Both the position numbers and the translations under genes were made by a program. A stretch of 64,000 nucleotides of DNA from UMGS1908 sp045655005 (GTDB taxonomy: Bacteria > Bacillota > Clostridia > Christensenellales > UBA1242). Every line of letters starts with the position of its first letter. Within the stretch, counting starts at the first letter, position 1. Shown piece by piece: positions 42,616 through 52,641 of this stretch. Under the pieces are notes generated by a model. The model was not told where the DNA came from and did not search any database. It saw nothing but the letters and a program-made list of their open reading frames with translations. The stretch lies in contig JAZOOJ010000007.1 of NCBI GenBank assembly GCA_045655005.1, positions 1-64,000 of the forward strand, in the 5' to 3' direction.

Positions 42616-43401
42616 TTACTTGTTATCTTTTAAAATAAAATTTGAACCAATCTTATGTTGAAATGCCACACCTATAAATATATTGTTATCCAAATTTCTA
42701 TTTTTTAAAACGTTCTTTATTGTGCCATATGCCAACTCATATGTATTATTATTCTCAGAAATATGCATTAGCACGAAATGTTTAGTACCCCTATCAATCA
42801 ACCTCATAATAGTTTCAGCACAATCTAAATTTGATAAATGGCCATACCTTGACGCTATTCTTTGTTTAATAACTGGCGGATAACTCCCATTTTTCAACAT
42901 ATATTCATCATAGTTCGACTCAATAAAAACTAAATCGCTACCCGCCATTTTTTCAATTATTTCACTTGTCATAACGCCAATATCTGTTGCTATTGAAAAT
43001 TTTCGCCCATGACTAAATACTGACATTCCAATTGTTGATATTGCATCATGAGAAACTTCAAATGGAGAAATCGTAAATTCATCTATATAGAAATCGTCTA
43101 AAGTGATAAATCTTCTTCTTTCAAAAGGTACTTTTTGAAGTTTTCCCTCAACCCAGTTTTTATCAGTCGCCCAAACCTCAGAATTATACTTTGCTGAAAA
43201 CTTTACCGCCGACTTAATATGGTCCGAGTGTGTATGGGTAACTATTATTGCATTCACCTTTTCTGGGCAACAATTAGATAAACTTAACAATTCTTCAATA
43301 TTTTTTAATTCTAAACCGCAATCTATTAAAATCGCAGAATTGTCTCCTTCAATTAATGTGCAATTCCCTTTGCTTCCACTAGCCAAATTTATTATACGCA
43401 T
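42616..43401 (-). CDS. walJ: Metallo-beta-lactamase-fold protein, WalJ/YycJ-like, 261 aa
   Basis: The N-terminus MRIINLASGSKGNCTLIEG, the metal motif THTHSDHI (about 52-59), a central IATDIGVMTSEI and the C-terminal VLMHISENNN match the WalJ (YycJ) group of MBL-fold proteins. In Firmicutes walJ accompanies the essential WalRK two-component genes and affects cell-wall/DNA-replication coordination; a 5'-3' exonuclease activity has been reported for the family. Here walR and walK are absent from the window but rlmH, another gene of that region, is two genes downstream. The gene symbol is by family resemblance. Confidence 0.88.
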   Translation of the reverse strand: MRIINLASGSKGNCTLIEGDNSAILIDCGLELKNIEELLSLSNCCPEKVNAIIVTHTHSDHIKSAVKFSAKYNSEVWATDKNWVEGKLQKVPFERRRFITLDDFYIDEFTISPFEVSHDAISTIGMSVFSHGRKFSIATDIGVMTSEIIEKMAGSDLVFIESNYDEYMLKNGSYPPVIKQRIASRYGHLSNLDCAETIMRLIDRGTKHFVLMHISENNNTYELAYGTIKNVLKNRNLDNNIFIGVAFQHKIGSNFILKDNK

Positions 43402-43471
43402 TCTTCACCATCTTTCGAATTTATTATCAACAAAACAATTATAACAAAATAAATAAAATATAGCAAGTTAA

Positions 43472-44983
43472 TTATTCTATATTTGTTTGACCATTAAGCC
43501 ACCCTTCTATAAAATGTTCTATATCAACCCCACTTCCATCGGCAAAAGTTTTTATAAATTTTTCTTTTGTCATTATTTTAAACATATTGTCTTTGTATAA
43601 ATTCTTAATACATTTAAAGAAAACATCATCACCAATAGCTTTTCTTAATTCATTTATAAATACTACGCCTTTTACATAAACCATATAGACATATTCATAC
43701 TCGCTTGAATATTCATTAAGTGCAAGTTGCATACTTCTGTTGGCTTCTAAATTTACACTATCTACAACATCAATATACAACATATAATCTTGCATTGCAT
43801 CGCCTATCATTTTATCTCTTGCTATATCATATTCTGGGTAATTTTCAAAAAACAATACCGTACTATATTCTGCCATAGACTCATCGAACCACGCAGTTGT
43901 AATTTCATTATTTCCAACCACCCCATACCACCATTGATGTGCAATTTCATGGACAATCACTTTGATAATTGAATTTGCATCCGTCAAATCATTCGCAATA
44001 AACACAAGATTCGGATACTCCATTCCGCCATGTAAAAAATTAGTAAATGTTACATCAAGTTTTTTATATGGATATGTTCCAAACAACCTACTAAACAAAT
44101 CAACTGTTTTTGTCGCAATTTCCGAGTAAAATGAAATTTGTTCATCATCTACATCACAAAGTACTCGAATAATAGTATCTCCAACACTGCTTTCTTGGGT
44201 TTTAAACTTTGAAGATAAACACAAAGCAAAATCTCTTACTGCAAGCGCTTTATATTTTTCGCAAGTAATCCCAGCTTCAACTGACTTTTCAACTAAATCG
44301 CCTGTATGTGATGATATTAGAGCATCATTAAAATAAAATGTTACATCATAATTTGCACATTCAGAATAAAATGGATCTCCTGAGGAATAGTATGGCGTTA
44401 TATCAAAACATCCATTTTCATATACTGCTACAATTGGATACCAATTCCCCAAATTAACTTCACTATTAAAATATCCCAATCTATGTGTTGTATTTGCCAG
44501 TATCAATGTAAACTGAATTTCAATAGTAGTTCTTTCATTTTGTTTTAGTTCAAATCCCAAACTCACTTGTAAGGCGTTATTATCAATTCCTACAATTTGA
44601 AAATCTACATTTTTATCGTTCACACGCACAGTATCAATTTCCATATTTCCATAACTAATACCGTTGGGGAAACACTTATTCACATTTAATGACGTATAAG
44701 GCAAAACTTTTGCATCTTCCGAAAACGCCGTACCATACAAATTAAAGCAAACAAATGTTAAAACATCTTCGCTTGTGTTTATGTAATCTACAACTTCCGT
44801 CGCTGTTACTACCATATCCTCAGAACAAAGTGTTGCCGTAATATTATAATTCGTTAAATCTTTACTTACCTTTTTTAATACTCGCTCATTCTTGCAGCCA
44901 TAAAATAAAACAAGCAAAAGTGCAACCATTGACAAACACACTGCAGATTTAAAAATTTTATAAACTTTACGAAGAAATCTCAT
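43472..44983 (-). CDS. M1-family metallopeptidase lipoprotein, 503 aa
   Basis: A signal peptide with a lipobox-like FYGC (Cys near residue 29) suggests a surface-anchored protein. The catalytic domain has HEIAHQWWYG (about 343) with the third zinc ligand Glu 18 residues later (in WFDESMAEYS), and GGMEYPNLVFI in the place of the GAMEN exopeptidase motif, so it is an M1 (aminopeptidase N-like) gluzincin. It stops after the catalytic domain and lacks the large C-terminal HEAT-like domain of classical aminopeptidase N. The ATG at 44983 with GAGAGG upstream is preferred to the adjacent TTG. Confidence 0.88.
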   Translation of the reverse strand: MRFLRKVYKIFKSAVCLSMVALLLVLFYGCKNERVLKKVSKDLTNYNITATLCSEDMVVTATEVVDYINTSEDVLTFVCFNLYGTAFSEDAKVLPYTSLNVNKCFPNGISYGNMEIDTVRVNDKNVDFQIVGIDNNALQVSLGFELKQNERTTIEIQFTLILANTTHRLGYFNSEVNLGNWYPIVAVYENGCFDITPYYSSGDPFYSECANYDVTFYFNDALISSHTGDLVEKSVEAGITCEKYKALAVRDFALCLSSKFKTQESSVGDTIIRVLCDVDDEQISFYSEIATKTVDLFSRLFGTYPYKKLDVTFTNFLHGGMEYPNLVFIANDLTDANSIIKVIVHEIAHQWWYGVVGNNEITTAWFDESMAEYSTVLFFENYPEYDIARDKMIGDAMQDYMLYIDVVDSVNLEANRSMQLALNEYSSEYEYVYMVYVKGVVFINELRKAIGDDVFFKCIKNLYKDNMFKIMTKEKFIKTFADGSGVDIEHFIEGWLNGQTNIE

Positions 44984-45325
44984 CAATATAAACCTCTCTA
45001 ATTTGTTTATAAAATTATATGGTTTAAAAAAATTTTATATGAATTTTTTGCTACTATTAATATTTTTTTTGAGGCCATTTTGAAAAAATATTTTTAAACG
45101 AATTAACATCCAATCATCTCAGAATGTGCCAAAAAACGCCAAATTTGAATCTGTTTTGAAGCCCTTAATTCCCGTTTGTATAAAAATTTTAATAATAAAA
45201 GCATATTCTCATATCAAATTACATATTTTAAAAACAACCATTTTTTTAATCTTTACATATAAAAACACAACGGTGTTAATGAATAATTAATCTATCAAAC
45301 CGCTGTGTTTTATTTTTTATATTTC
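44984..45325. other. Intergenic region without a recognised gene
   Basis: About 340 bp of AT-rich DNA lies between the M1 peptidase start and the sbcC stop. I see a TATAAT box for the peptidase gene near 45015-45020 on the minus strand and a terminator for sbcC at 45262-45311. The central part (45070-45240) has no open frame, hairpin or repeat that I can support. Confidence 0.6.
45262..45311 (-). terminator. Intrinsic terminator of sbcDC
   Basis: On the minus strand AAAACACAGCGGT pairs with ACCGTTGTGTTTT (one G-U) around a loop of about 24 bases, followed by Ts. It lies 14 bp after the sbcC stop codon. Confidence 0.8.
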
Positions 45326-48300
45326 TTAATAGGTTTCGGTATATCTGACTTTCGAACCAGACTTTTCAGTTGCCTTTTCAATAATAAATTTCTTTTTGAT
45401 TTTTTCTTGCAATTCAGGAATGTGAGAAATTAATCCTATCGTCATTGTTGAGTTACTCAACTTGTTTAATGAGTTTACAATATACTCACAATATTCTTTA
45501 TCAAGAGTTCCAAAACCTTCATCTAGGAAGAAGAAATCAATTCGCTTATCTGACCTGCTCATAAGAGCATCTGAAATCGAAAGAGCAAGAGCAAGAGAAA
45601 CAACAAACATTTCTCCGCCTGATAGCGTATTAACATTTCTTTCACTTCCGTCGTTAAAATTGTCCACCACATAGAATTCTTTATTTTTGTATTTCAATAC
45701 ATATTGTCCATCCATCAACTCTTGCAATTTGTCAGATGCCATATATGCAATATCGTCAATAAACTCTTCTGCTACGTATTCAAGCAATGCTTTCCCTCGT
45801 AATAAATCAGAAAGCTCTGTTTCTAAATCAAGTTTTTTAGAAACACATTGATAATCCTTTTCAAGTTGTTGATAAGCTTTTAAACTAAATTTTTTTGAAG
45901 TTATAATTTCCGTCATTCTACCATAATCTTCACGCTTTTTATTGATTTGGAGTTCTAAATTTATGGCTTTTTCTTGTATTTCTTGGATAATATTAGGAGT
46001 CACAACTCTACCATTTATTTTTTCTTCAAGTTCTATCTTTCTATCGTTATATATGGCAAGGTTTGAATCATAACTTCCAATAAAGCTCTCAAGTTCCGAA
46101 ATCTCTTTTTCACTTAATTTGTAAACATTTAAATTATCCAACGAATCGATTTGCACTTGTGCAAAGTTCTCAATCAACTTGTTGTTTGTCGACTCAAATA
46201 TTAGCTTATGCTCGTCATTGATTTGACGCATACTGTATAGTTTGTTTTCGCTTTCAGCAATTTTATTCGCAAACTTAAACGATATTGCATTGCATCTTTC
46301 GATTTCTTCCCTACTTGAATCAATTTTGGATTTTACTCTGTACATTTCCTCATCGAAATCAACTACTGATTCATAATCCTTTAACTGTTTTTTTATCTCT
46401 TCAATGTCATCAGTTGCCGTCTTCAATTCTTTTAGCAATGAATCTCCGTCAAGACTCAACTTCGCACATTGTTCAGATAATTCCATTAACTTGTTTTGCA
46501 TTTTAACAATGTTGTCGTGAAGTGATTCTATTTCATTAATTATAGCGTTCTTTCGTTTTAGCAACTCTTTTCTTTTTGCTTCCCTAATCTCAATTCCGAC
46601 ATCACCATTAATTACTTCCATTTGACTTTCAACTTTAAGTTTGTCTTCAATTAAAGAATCAAGCAATTCCGAGTAATCTGCACACTTATCTCCAGCAGTT
46701 ACAAACGCAGTATTATATTTAATTTTGTCAATTTGTGTAGAATTTATTTTATCTAGCAATTTACTTTCTTTTGCAAGCGACTTATTAATGTTTGCTATTT
46801 CATTTTTTACCTGTAATTGAACAACATTTAAATCGGATAATCTTGCCCCTCTCTTATTTAACAACTTTGAGCACTTTGCTATAATTTCTTTGTCCAACCT
46901 TGTAATTTCTTTTTCATTTTCTGAAATTTCTGCTTTATGATTTGATATACTTTGCTCGTGTTTTGCTATCGCATAAAGTTCGTCGACACGTCTTTGATTA
47001 TATTTATCTAGACCATCTTTTGCAGTTTCTAATTGTTGTTCAACAACAACAGAACTTAATTTTGCTATTACGTTTTTAGTCATTATTTCAGCATTACAAA
47101 TTGGGCAAATATCGCCAACCTTGTAATTATCTGTAAACTCGGCAACCGCATTTTTGCTTGCGACATCAAGTCTAGTTTTAATAATGTTATCAAAATTAAC
47201 TTTTGCTTGATTTAATTCATTTACATGACTAACATAGGTCTTATATTTTATTGCCTTTTCACTTTCAAGCTCACTAATTAATGCCCTTCTTCTGTCATTA
47301 TCTGCTTTTAATGATTCAATTTTTGACTGCAAATTCACGATATACTCTTCGGTAATATTTAACTTGTTTAAAAGCGACATTTTCTTATAAAGTTCATCTT
47401 TTATTGTTGAATCATCAATTTTAATTTCATCATTGCCGTGAGCAATTTCGAGCCTTAAAGTATATAAATCTTTCTTTGCTTCTTCTTCTTTAGCAATTGT
47501 TTCATTTATCTTTTCTGTGGCTCTTGCCTTCATATTAAGGGCTTTGTTAATTTTCACGTCTAAAAATTTGATATGATTTTCGACAAATTTTCTATGTCTT
47601 TCTAAAAGTCTATAGCCAACCACATCATCATATTGAGCCAATTCGTCATCAATAGAATCTCTTTCTGCAACTTTTTCTTCGTATGCCTTTTGATGATTTT
47701 GTAATAAATTTTCAGAAGTGTATTTTTCTTGTAAAACTTTTGCCTTTTGTAATTCAACACCTTCACTTTTCTGCATTAAATTAGTTTGTAATGTTTTCAA
47801 CTTCCCAAGTTTAATTGAGTCATTTTTTGCATTTTCTAATCCGATATGCTTGTCCAATAAAATCTTTATAGTTGACTCCAACACTTCAACTCTATGTTTA
47901 TTATCTTCAATAACACCACCAAGGTTTATTCTTTCGCCATCAACAATTTCTTGAAGTTCTTTTATTTTTACTTCGTCTTCGTTAATTGAAGTCCCTAAAT
48001 CTGCAACCGTTTCAATCAGAGATGCACAATCGTTTATCTTCTTAGCCCTTGATATTCTCAGTCTTTTATCCGCAATGCCTACACCCTCAGATAAAACATT
48101 TGAAAGCATTGAAGTAACTTTATCATATTCGACTTGCAAAACAGCCAAATCTTCTTCTTCTCTTATAGTTTTTTCATAATTAGCCAAAAGTCCTTCATCT
48201 TCTGTAATTTCATTTTTCAACTTGTTATATGTATCTGTTAAATCGTCAATTTCGTCTTGATTTATTCCTGCGTAGACTTCCATTTGACTTGTTATTGCAG

Positions 48301-48892
48301 TAAGTTCATTTTTTCTTTCTGCAATTCTTCTTTTCACCTTTTCGGCAATTTCTTCACCATATTTATTCAAGTCAAAAATTCCGCCAACTATTGCGATTCT
48401 TTCATTTGGCCTTGCTTTTAAAAAGCCCGCAAACTCTCCTTGTGGCAATGCAATACATTTTGCAAACTCGTTTGCATTTAATCCAATCAATTGAGTTAAA
48501 AACAAATCAACTTTACTTACACCTTCCACAACTTGCGTTTTTGTAAGTCCAGAGCAATCAAAAACTTGCGCCTTTTGAAGAGCGTCCCCATCTTTGTTTA
48601 TATTAAAAGTTCTCTCGACCTCGTATACTTTGTTCTTGCCTTTTTCTATGCAAGAAAAAGAGAAATCAACTTTTGCTTTCTTCGCTTTTAAGTTGATAAA
48701 ATCGGACTTGGATTTACTTCTCCACACATCGCCATACAACGCCAAAACTATTGCATCTAATACCGTTGATTTCCCTGAGCCCGTTGGTCCAAATATGCCA
48801 AACATTTTATTTCCGCTAATGTTTTCAAAATCAAATACTTGTTTGTCAATAAAACTGTGTATTCCTTGTATTTCAAGTTTAATTGGTTTCAC
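45326..48892 (-). CDS. sbcC: Exonuclease SbcCD, ATPase subunit SbcC, 1188 aa
   Basis: SbcC is the SMC/Rad50-like ATPase that, with SbcD, opens hairpins and cleaves protein-blocked DNA ends. Walker A GPTGSGKST is near residue 40. Two long coiled coils flank the zinc-hook CPICNAE (about 594). The C-terminal signature LSGGEMFVVSLALALSISDAL and Walker B FFFLDEGFGTLD follow. I place the start at GTG 48892, where GGAGG is 9 bases upstream and the protein begins KPIKLEIQGIHSF as usual; earlier GTG/ATG codons at 48901/48898 are too close to the ribosome site. The start overlaps the sbcD end. Confidence 0.96.
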   Translation of the reverse strand: MKPIKLEIQGIHSFIDKQVFDFENISGNKMFGIFGPTGSGKSTVLDAIVLALYGDVWRSKSKSDFINLKAKKAKVDFSFSCIEKGKNKVYEVERTFNINKDGDALQKAQVFDCSGLTKTQVVEGVSKVDLFLTQLIGLNANEFAKCIALPQGEFAGFLKARPNERIAIVGGIFDLNKYGEEIAEKVKRRIAERKNELTAITSQMEVYAGINQDEIDDLTDTYNKLKNEITEDEGLLANYEKTIREEEDLAVLQVEYDKVTSMLSNVLSEGVGIADKRLRISRAKKINDCASLIETVADLGTSINEDEVKIKELQEIVDGERINLGGVIEDNKHRVEVLESTIKILLDKHIGLENAKNDSIKLGKLKTLQTNLMQKSEGVELQKAKVLQEKYTSENLLQNHQKAYEEKVAERDSIDDELAQYDDVVGYRLLERHRKFVENHIKFLDVKINKALNMKARATEKINETIAKEEEAKKDLYTLRLEIAHGNDEIKIDDSTIKDELYKKMSLLNKLNITEEYIVNLQSKIESLKADNDRRRALISELESEKAIKYKTYVSHVNELNQAKVNFDNIIKTRLDVASKNAVAEFTDNYKVGDICPICNAEIMTKNVIAKLSSVVVEQQLETAKDGLDKYNQRRVDELYAIAKHEQSISNHKAEISENEKEITRLDKEIIAKCSKLLNKRGARLSDLNVVQLQVKNEIANINKSLAKESKLLDKINSTQIDKIKYNTAFVTAGDKCADYSELLDSLIEDKLKVESQMEVINGDVGIEIREAKRKELLKRKNAIINEIESLHDNIVKMQNKLMELSEQCAKLSLDGDSLLKELKTATDDIEEIKKQLKDYESVVDFDEEMYRVKSKIDSSREEIERCNAISFKFANKIAESENKLYSMRQINDEHKLIFESTNNKLIENFAQVQIDSLDNLNVYKLSEKEISELESFIGSYDSNLAIYNDRKIELEEKINGRVVTPNIIQEIQEKAINLELQINKKREDYGRMTEIITSKKFSLKAYQQLEKDYQCVSKKLDLETELSDLLRGKALLEYVAEEFIDDIAYMASDKLQELMDGQYVLKYKNKEFYVVDNFNDGSERNVNTLSGGEMFVVSLALALSISDALMSRSDKRIDFFFLDEGFGTLDKEYCEYIVNSLNKLSNSTMTIGLISHIPELQEKIKKKFIIEKATEKSGSKVRYTETY

Positions 48893-50069
48893 TTGCATCA
48901 CCCTCCATTAATTCAACAAATAATTCTGTCAATTCGTTTTGAGGTTCAACACACTTCTTTGTTTTATAGAAGTTGACAAATAAATCTTTTGCTGATAATT
49001 TATCACGGTTTGATATGTAAACTTTGTCGTCGCTTTCAAGATTTGTCAATTTAAGTTTGACTTGCAAAACACAAGGAAAATTTTCTTTCAACTCTTTAAT
49101 TTGCATTGATGATAACGGTTTATCTTGAACAATAGTCAACTCAACAATATCTTCGGACGAAAAGTAATCCAATCTTGCTTTAACATCTTCAATCCCATTT
49201 GCGATAACCTTTTGCATTTTTACAGGAGTTTTTAATTCTATTTGCTTAACCGATTCAAGCTTTCCACCAACAGACGTTACAATATTAACAGAGGTACTCC
49301 TTTGTATATATGAATAACGAATTGGTGCACCTGAATAACACATAGAATCTGTAATAAATTGACAAGAATGAATATGTCCAAGAGCGTAATAATCCGCCTT
49401 TGGCAAGTCACTCTTTTTTACCACACCTGCTTCACTGATTTTAATCGTACGAAATTCGTCATCTTCTTCGGTTTCAGAACCTACAAGTGTCAAGTGCGTC
49501 GCCAAGACATTGAATGCATTTCTTTTAAACCCGGCAGACACAAGCTTCGCCCATTCTTTTACTTTCTCGCTATATGTTTCAGCTTCTGTTTTGTGATTTA
49601 AACGATAATCAACAGGATAAGGCAAAATTCCAACAACTGTTTTTTCAAGTTCTTGTCCTTCTCCTTTTGTTAATACAATATAACCCTCTCCAACTTCTGA
49701 AACTTTGATTAAAGAGTTTTCCGACGTCTCAACATCAATTTTAAAATCTCCGGCAAGCACAATGTTATGTTTTTTTGCGAAATGACGATTTGCCGACAAT
49801 CTTTTAGGGTCGTCATGATTTCCAGCAAGCACAATTACCATTCGGTTATTATTAGCCGAAAGTTTTTCAATTGTGTTAAAAAACAATTCTTCTGCTTCAC
49901 TTGTTGGAACAGCATTGTCATAAACATCGCCAGAAACAATTACGACATCGACCTGATTTTCGTCAGCAACCATAACAATTTCTTCCATAACACGAGTTTG
50001 TTCTTCAATGCGATTTCTTCTGTCGGTTTTAGCACCTAAATGCCAATCCGATGTGTGTAAAATTTTCAA
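48879..50069 (-). CDS. sbcD: Exonuclease SbcCD, nuclease subunit SbcD, 396 aa
   Basis: This is a Mre11-like Mn-dependent nuclease. KILHTSDWHLG at the N-terminus, VSGDVYDNAVP, LAGNHDDPKRL and the later ALGHIHSCQFI supply the phosphoesterase metal ligands. A C-terminal capping/SbcC-binding region follows. I place the start at TTG 50069, directly before KILHTSDWH, with GGGAG 9 bases upstream; the frame is open further upstream to 50126 but that adds a sequence unlike the family. The end overlaps sbcC, so the two are co-translated. Confidence 0.96.
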   Translation of the reverse strand: MKILHTSDWHLGAKTDRRNRIEEQTRVMEEIVMVADENQVDVVIVSGDVYDNAVPTSEAEELFFNTIEKLSANNNRMVIVLAGNHDDPKRLSANRHFAKKHNIVLAGDFKIDVETSENSLIKVSEVGEGYIVLTKGEGQELEKTVVGILPYPVDYRLNHKTEAETYSEKVKEWAKLVSAGFKRNAFNVLATHLTLVGSETEEDDEFRTIKISEAGVVKKSDLPKADYYALGHIHSCQFITDSMCYSGAPIRYSYIQRSTSVNIVTSVGGKLESVKQIELKTPVKMQKVIANGIEDVKARLDYFSSEDIVELTIVQDKPLSSMQIKELKENFPCVLQVKLKLTNLESDDKVYISNRDKLSAKDLFVNFYKTKKCVEPQNELTELFVELMEGDASETN

Positions 50070-50185
50070 AATCCTATTCTCCCTATTTTTTTCTAATTTC
50101 TTGAAATGACTTGAATAATTCTTCAATTAATGCTATCATTATATAAAAAAAATAAAAATTATGCAAACAATTTTGGGGTATAATT

Positions 50186-51649
50186 ATGTCTTTATGTAGT
50201 TATTCAAGCGACACCCATTCAGGGTCGTTTTTAGTAATTGAAAATAGTTTCATAAATGAATATCTTCCACTTGCACCTGACGGCTGTTTGAAGGTGTATT
50301 TTTATGGTCTTTATTTATGCACGAATCCTGAATCTTTACAAAATACACTGCAAAATATTTGCCATGTTTTAAATATGGACGCAAGCGAAGTCAAAGATGC
50401 CTTCGAATATTGGCAAGCCGAAGGACTTGTACAACTAATTGAAACCGGTATAAACAACGAACTATCTGTAAAATTTTTACCTGTTCAAAAGCGTGTTGGA
50501 AACACAAAAAGACGACAAGACAAATACTCAACTTTTAACAGTAAGTTGCAAGGTATAATTAAAGGCAGAATGATAACACCTAGCGAATACAACGAATATT
50601 ACACGTTAATTGAAGCAATGCATTTAGACGAAGATGCCCTTTTATTAATCGCTGAATATTGCGTAAATTTGAAAAATGACAATGTCGGTTATCCATATAT
50701 CTTAACCGTAGCAAACTCTTTTATCAAACAAGGTCTTACCACAACAGAGCTTGTTCAAAGTAAACTTGACGAACATAAAGAAATTACTCCTGAACTCCAA
50801 GACATTGTAAAAACTTTTGGCAAAAAATCAGCCGTTACAATTGACGACAGGAACAATTATATAAAATGGATTAACATATATGGTTTTTCACATGGGACTG
50901 TTAAAGAAGTAGCAAAAACGATTAAGGGCAAATCCCCATCAATTGCTTTACTTGATGCAATCTTGACAAGTTATTATAAATTGAAGTTGTTTTCAATAAA
51001 AGAAATTGAAGAATATAATAAAAGTCGTGATAGCTACCTTACTCTTGCAAAAGATATAACCCACACACTGGGTCAACGTTATGACAATTTAGATACTATT
51101 ATAGAAAACTACATCACTGATTGGATTTCAAAAGGTTACGATGAAGACACATTGCGAACAATTGCAAAATATTGTTTAAAATCATCAACAAAAACCGTCG
51201 AAGGAATGAATAAAACAATTCTTAGATTTTATAAACTTGGGCTTACAAGTTTACAGGCCATTAATCAGTATATGGAAGAAATCGTGTCTGTTGATGAACA
51301 AATTCAAGAAATTCTTGACAAACTTAACATTTTACGTAATGTTAATAGTTGGGATAGAGATACATACAGAACTTGGACACACACTTGGAAAATTCCAACA
51401 GAGATTATTGACTATGTAGTAGATATGTCAAAAGAGAAGTCGCAGCCAATCCAATATATCAATAAACTACTATCAAATCTGTATGAGGCAAAAATCATCA
51501 CCCTACCAGAAGCAAAAACATTCCTAGCTTCTTGCGATAAACCAAAATCAATAGAGAAACAAACAAAACTTGCAAACGAAAGAGATTTTTCACAAAAGGA
51601 TTTCGACGCTATGTTTGACAGTCTTGATAATATTGACATTGAGATATAG
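50186..51649 (+). CDS. DnaD-like replication protein with four helical repeats, 487 aa
   Basis: The N-terminal 100 residues look like the winged-helix DDBH1 domain of DnaD/DnaB (SGSFLVIENSFINEYLPLAPDGCLKVYFYGLYLC). After it, four units of about 75-80 residues share one helical pattern, each with a GF/GY-type turn, a Tyr/Leu-rich middle helix and an ending like YKLGLTSLQAINQY (units about 115-200, 205-285, 290-365, 370-450). They resemble the DnaD_b (DDBH2) domain, which normally occurs once or twice. The protein should act in primosome assembly with the DnaC/DnaI-like loader 12 bp downstream. The C-terminus is acidic. Confidence 0.82.
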   Translation: MSLCSYSSDTHSGSFLVIENSFINEYLPLAPDGCLKVYFYGLYLCTNPESLQNTLQNICHVLNMDASEVKDAFEYWQAEGLVQLIETGINNELSVKFLPVQKRVGNTKRRQDKYSTFNSKLQGIIKGRMITPSEYNEYYTLIEAMHLDEDALLLIAEYCVNLKNDNVGYPYILTVANSFIKQGLTTTELVQSKLDEHKEITPELQDIVKTFGKKSAVTIDDRNNYIKWINIYGFSHGTVKEVAKTIKGKSPSIALLDAILTSYYKLKLFSIKEIEEYNKSRDSYLTLAKDITHTLGQRYDNLDTIIENYITDWISKGYDEDTLRTIAKYCLKSSTKTVEGMNKTILRFYKLGLTSLQAINQYMEEIVSVDEQIQEILDKLNILRNVNSWDRDTYRTWTHTWKIPTEIIDYVVDMSKEKSQPIQYINKLLSNLYEAKIITLPEAKTFLASCDKPKSIEKQTKLANERDFSQKDFDAMFDSLDNIDIEI

Positions 51650-51661
51650 GAGGACAATTCT

Positions 51662-52630
51662 ATGAAAACAAAAAAAGAAATTGAAAATGAATTACGCCTT
51701 CACTTCGCAAACAAACAAAAAGAAGCCGAACTAAAGACTTCTAGAATTATTGATTTAGCTAGAAACAACGAAGAATTTGATAGCAATTATAAAAGACTTA
51801 ATGAATTAAATTACTTGATTGCTAAAAAAAAGTATGGTAAAATTGATTGTTCTCAAGAAGAGAAAGAACAATTAAAGTTACTAAAAGCACAAAAAAAACT
51901 GTTTTCTACACTTGGAATAGACAGTTCAGAAATGCAACTCAAATATGACTGTTCATTTTGCAACGACAGCGGCTTTATTGAAAATAATCCTTGTGTCTGT
52001 TATAAAAGAGAATTTTCAAAAAGGCTTTTGATTGAAAGCGGTATAAATTATAATGCCCTTAAAAAAATTGAAGAATTTGACCCTTCAATATGCAAAGCTG
52101 ACGACCTAGAACATAAAAAAATGCTTGAAAAACTTTTTACGTTTATTAAAACTTACTCATCATCTTTCCCAAAAGTTAAAAGCGACCTTATTTTTTTAAC
52201 CGGAAACACCGGCACGGGTAAAACTTTTGCAAGCGAAGTTATTGCTAGCGAACTTATAAAAAGATGTTTTTATGTTAATATTATTACAGCTTTTCAAATG
52301 AATAATATTTTTCTAGATTACCATAAAGACTATGATAAAAGTACTTCGAGCAAACTATCACCACTACTTGATGTAGACCTTTTGGTAATAGACGACCTTG
52401 GAACAGAACCGATTTTTAGAAATGTTACAAAAGAATATCTTTATTTAATAATTTCTGAAAGACTAAGACATCACAAAAAAACAATAATAACAACAAATCT
52501 TACCCCTAACGAATTTATTGATAAATACGGAGAAAGAATCTATAGCAGAGTTTTTGACAAATCTAAATCTATTGCAATAAATTTAAGGGGTGAAGATTTA
52601 AGAACTGACAACAAATTTACAAATAAATAA
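51662..52630 (+). CDS. DnaC/DnaI-like helicase loader ATPase, 322 aa
   Basis: An N-terminal helical part (1-95) precedes a zinc-type Cys cluster CSFCNDSGFIENNPCVC (about 97-113), as in DnaI and related loaders, then an AAA+ module: Walker A TGNTGTGKTF (about 180), Walker B LLVIDDLGTE, sensor ITTNLTPNEF and an Arg-containing ERIYSRVFD. It loads the replicative helicase and is encoded right after the DnaD-like protein, a common Firmicutes pair. AGGAGG precedes the ATG. DnaC of prophages is an alternative label, but nothing phage-like surrounds it. Confidence 0.93.
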   Translation: MKTKKEIENELRLHFANKQKEAELKTSRIIDLARNNEEFDSNYKRLNELNYLIAKKKYGKIDCSQEEKEQLKLLKAQKKLFSTLGIDSSEMQLKYDCSFCNDSGFIENNPCVCYKREFSKRLLIESGINYNALKKIEEFDPSICKADDLEHKKMLEKLFTFIKTYSSSFPKVKSDLIFLTGNTGTGKTFASEVIASELIKRCFYVNIITAFQMNNIFLDYHKDYDKSTSSKLSPLLDVDLLVIDDLGTEPIFRNVTKEYLYLIISERLRHHKKTIITTNLTPNEFIDKYGERIYSRVFDKSKSIAINLRGEDLRTDNKFTNK

Positions 52631-52641
52631 TGGAGAAAATT

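Noticed and set aside
51662..52630. Prophage origin of the DnaC-like gene
   Set aside because: No phage structural, integrase or lysis gene is near; the DnaD-DnaC/DnaI pair followed by typA is normal chromosome.
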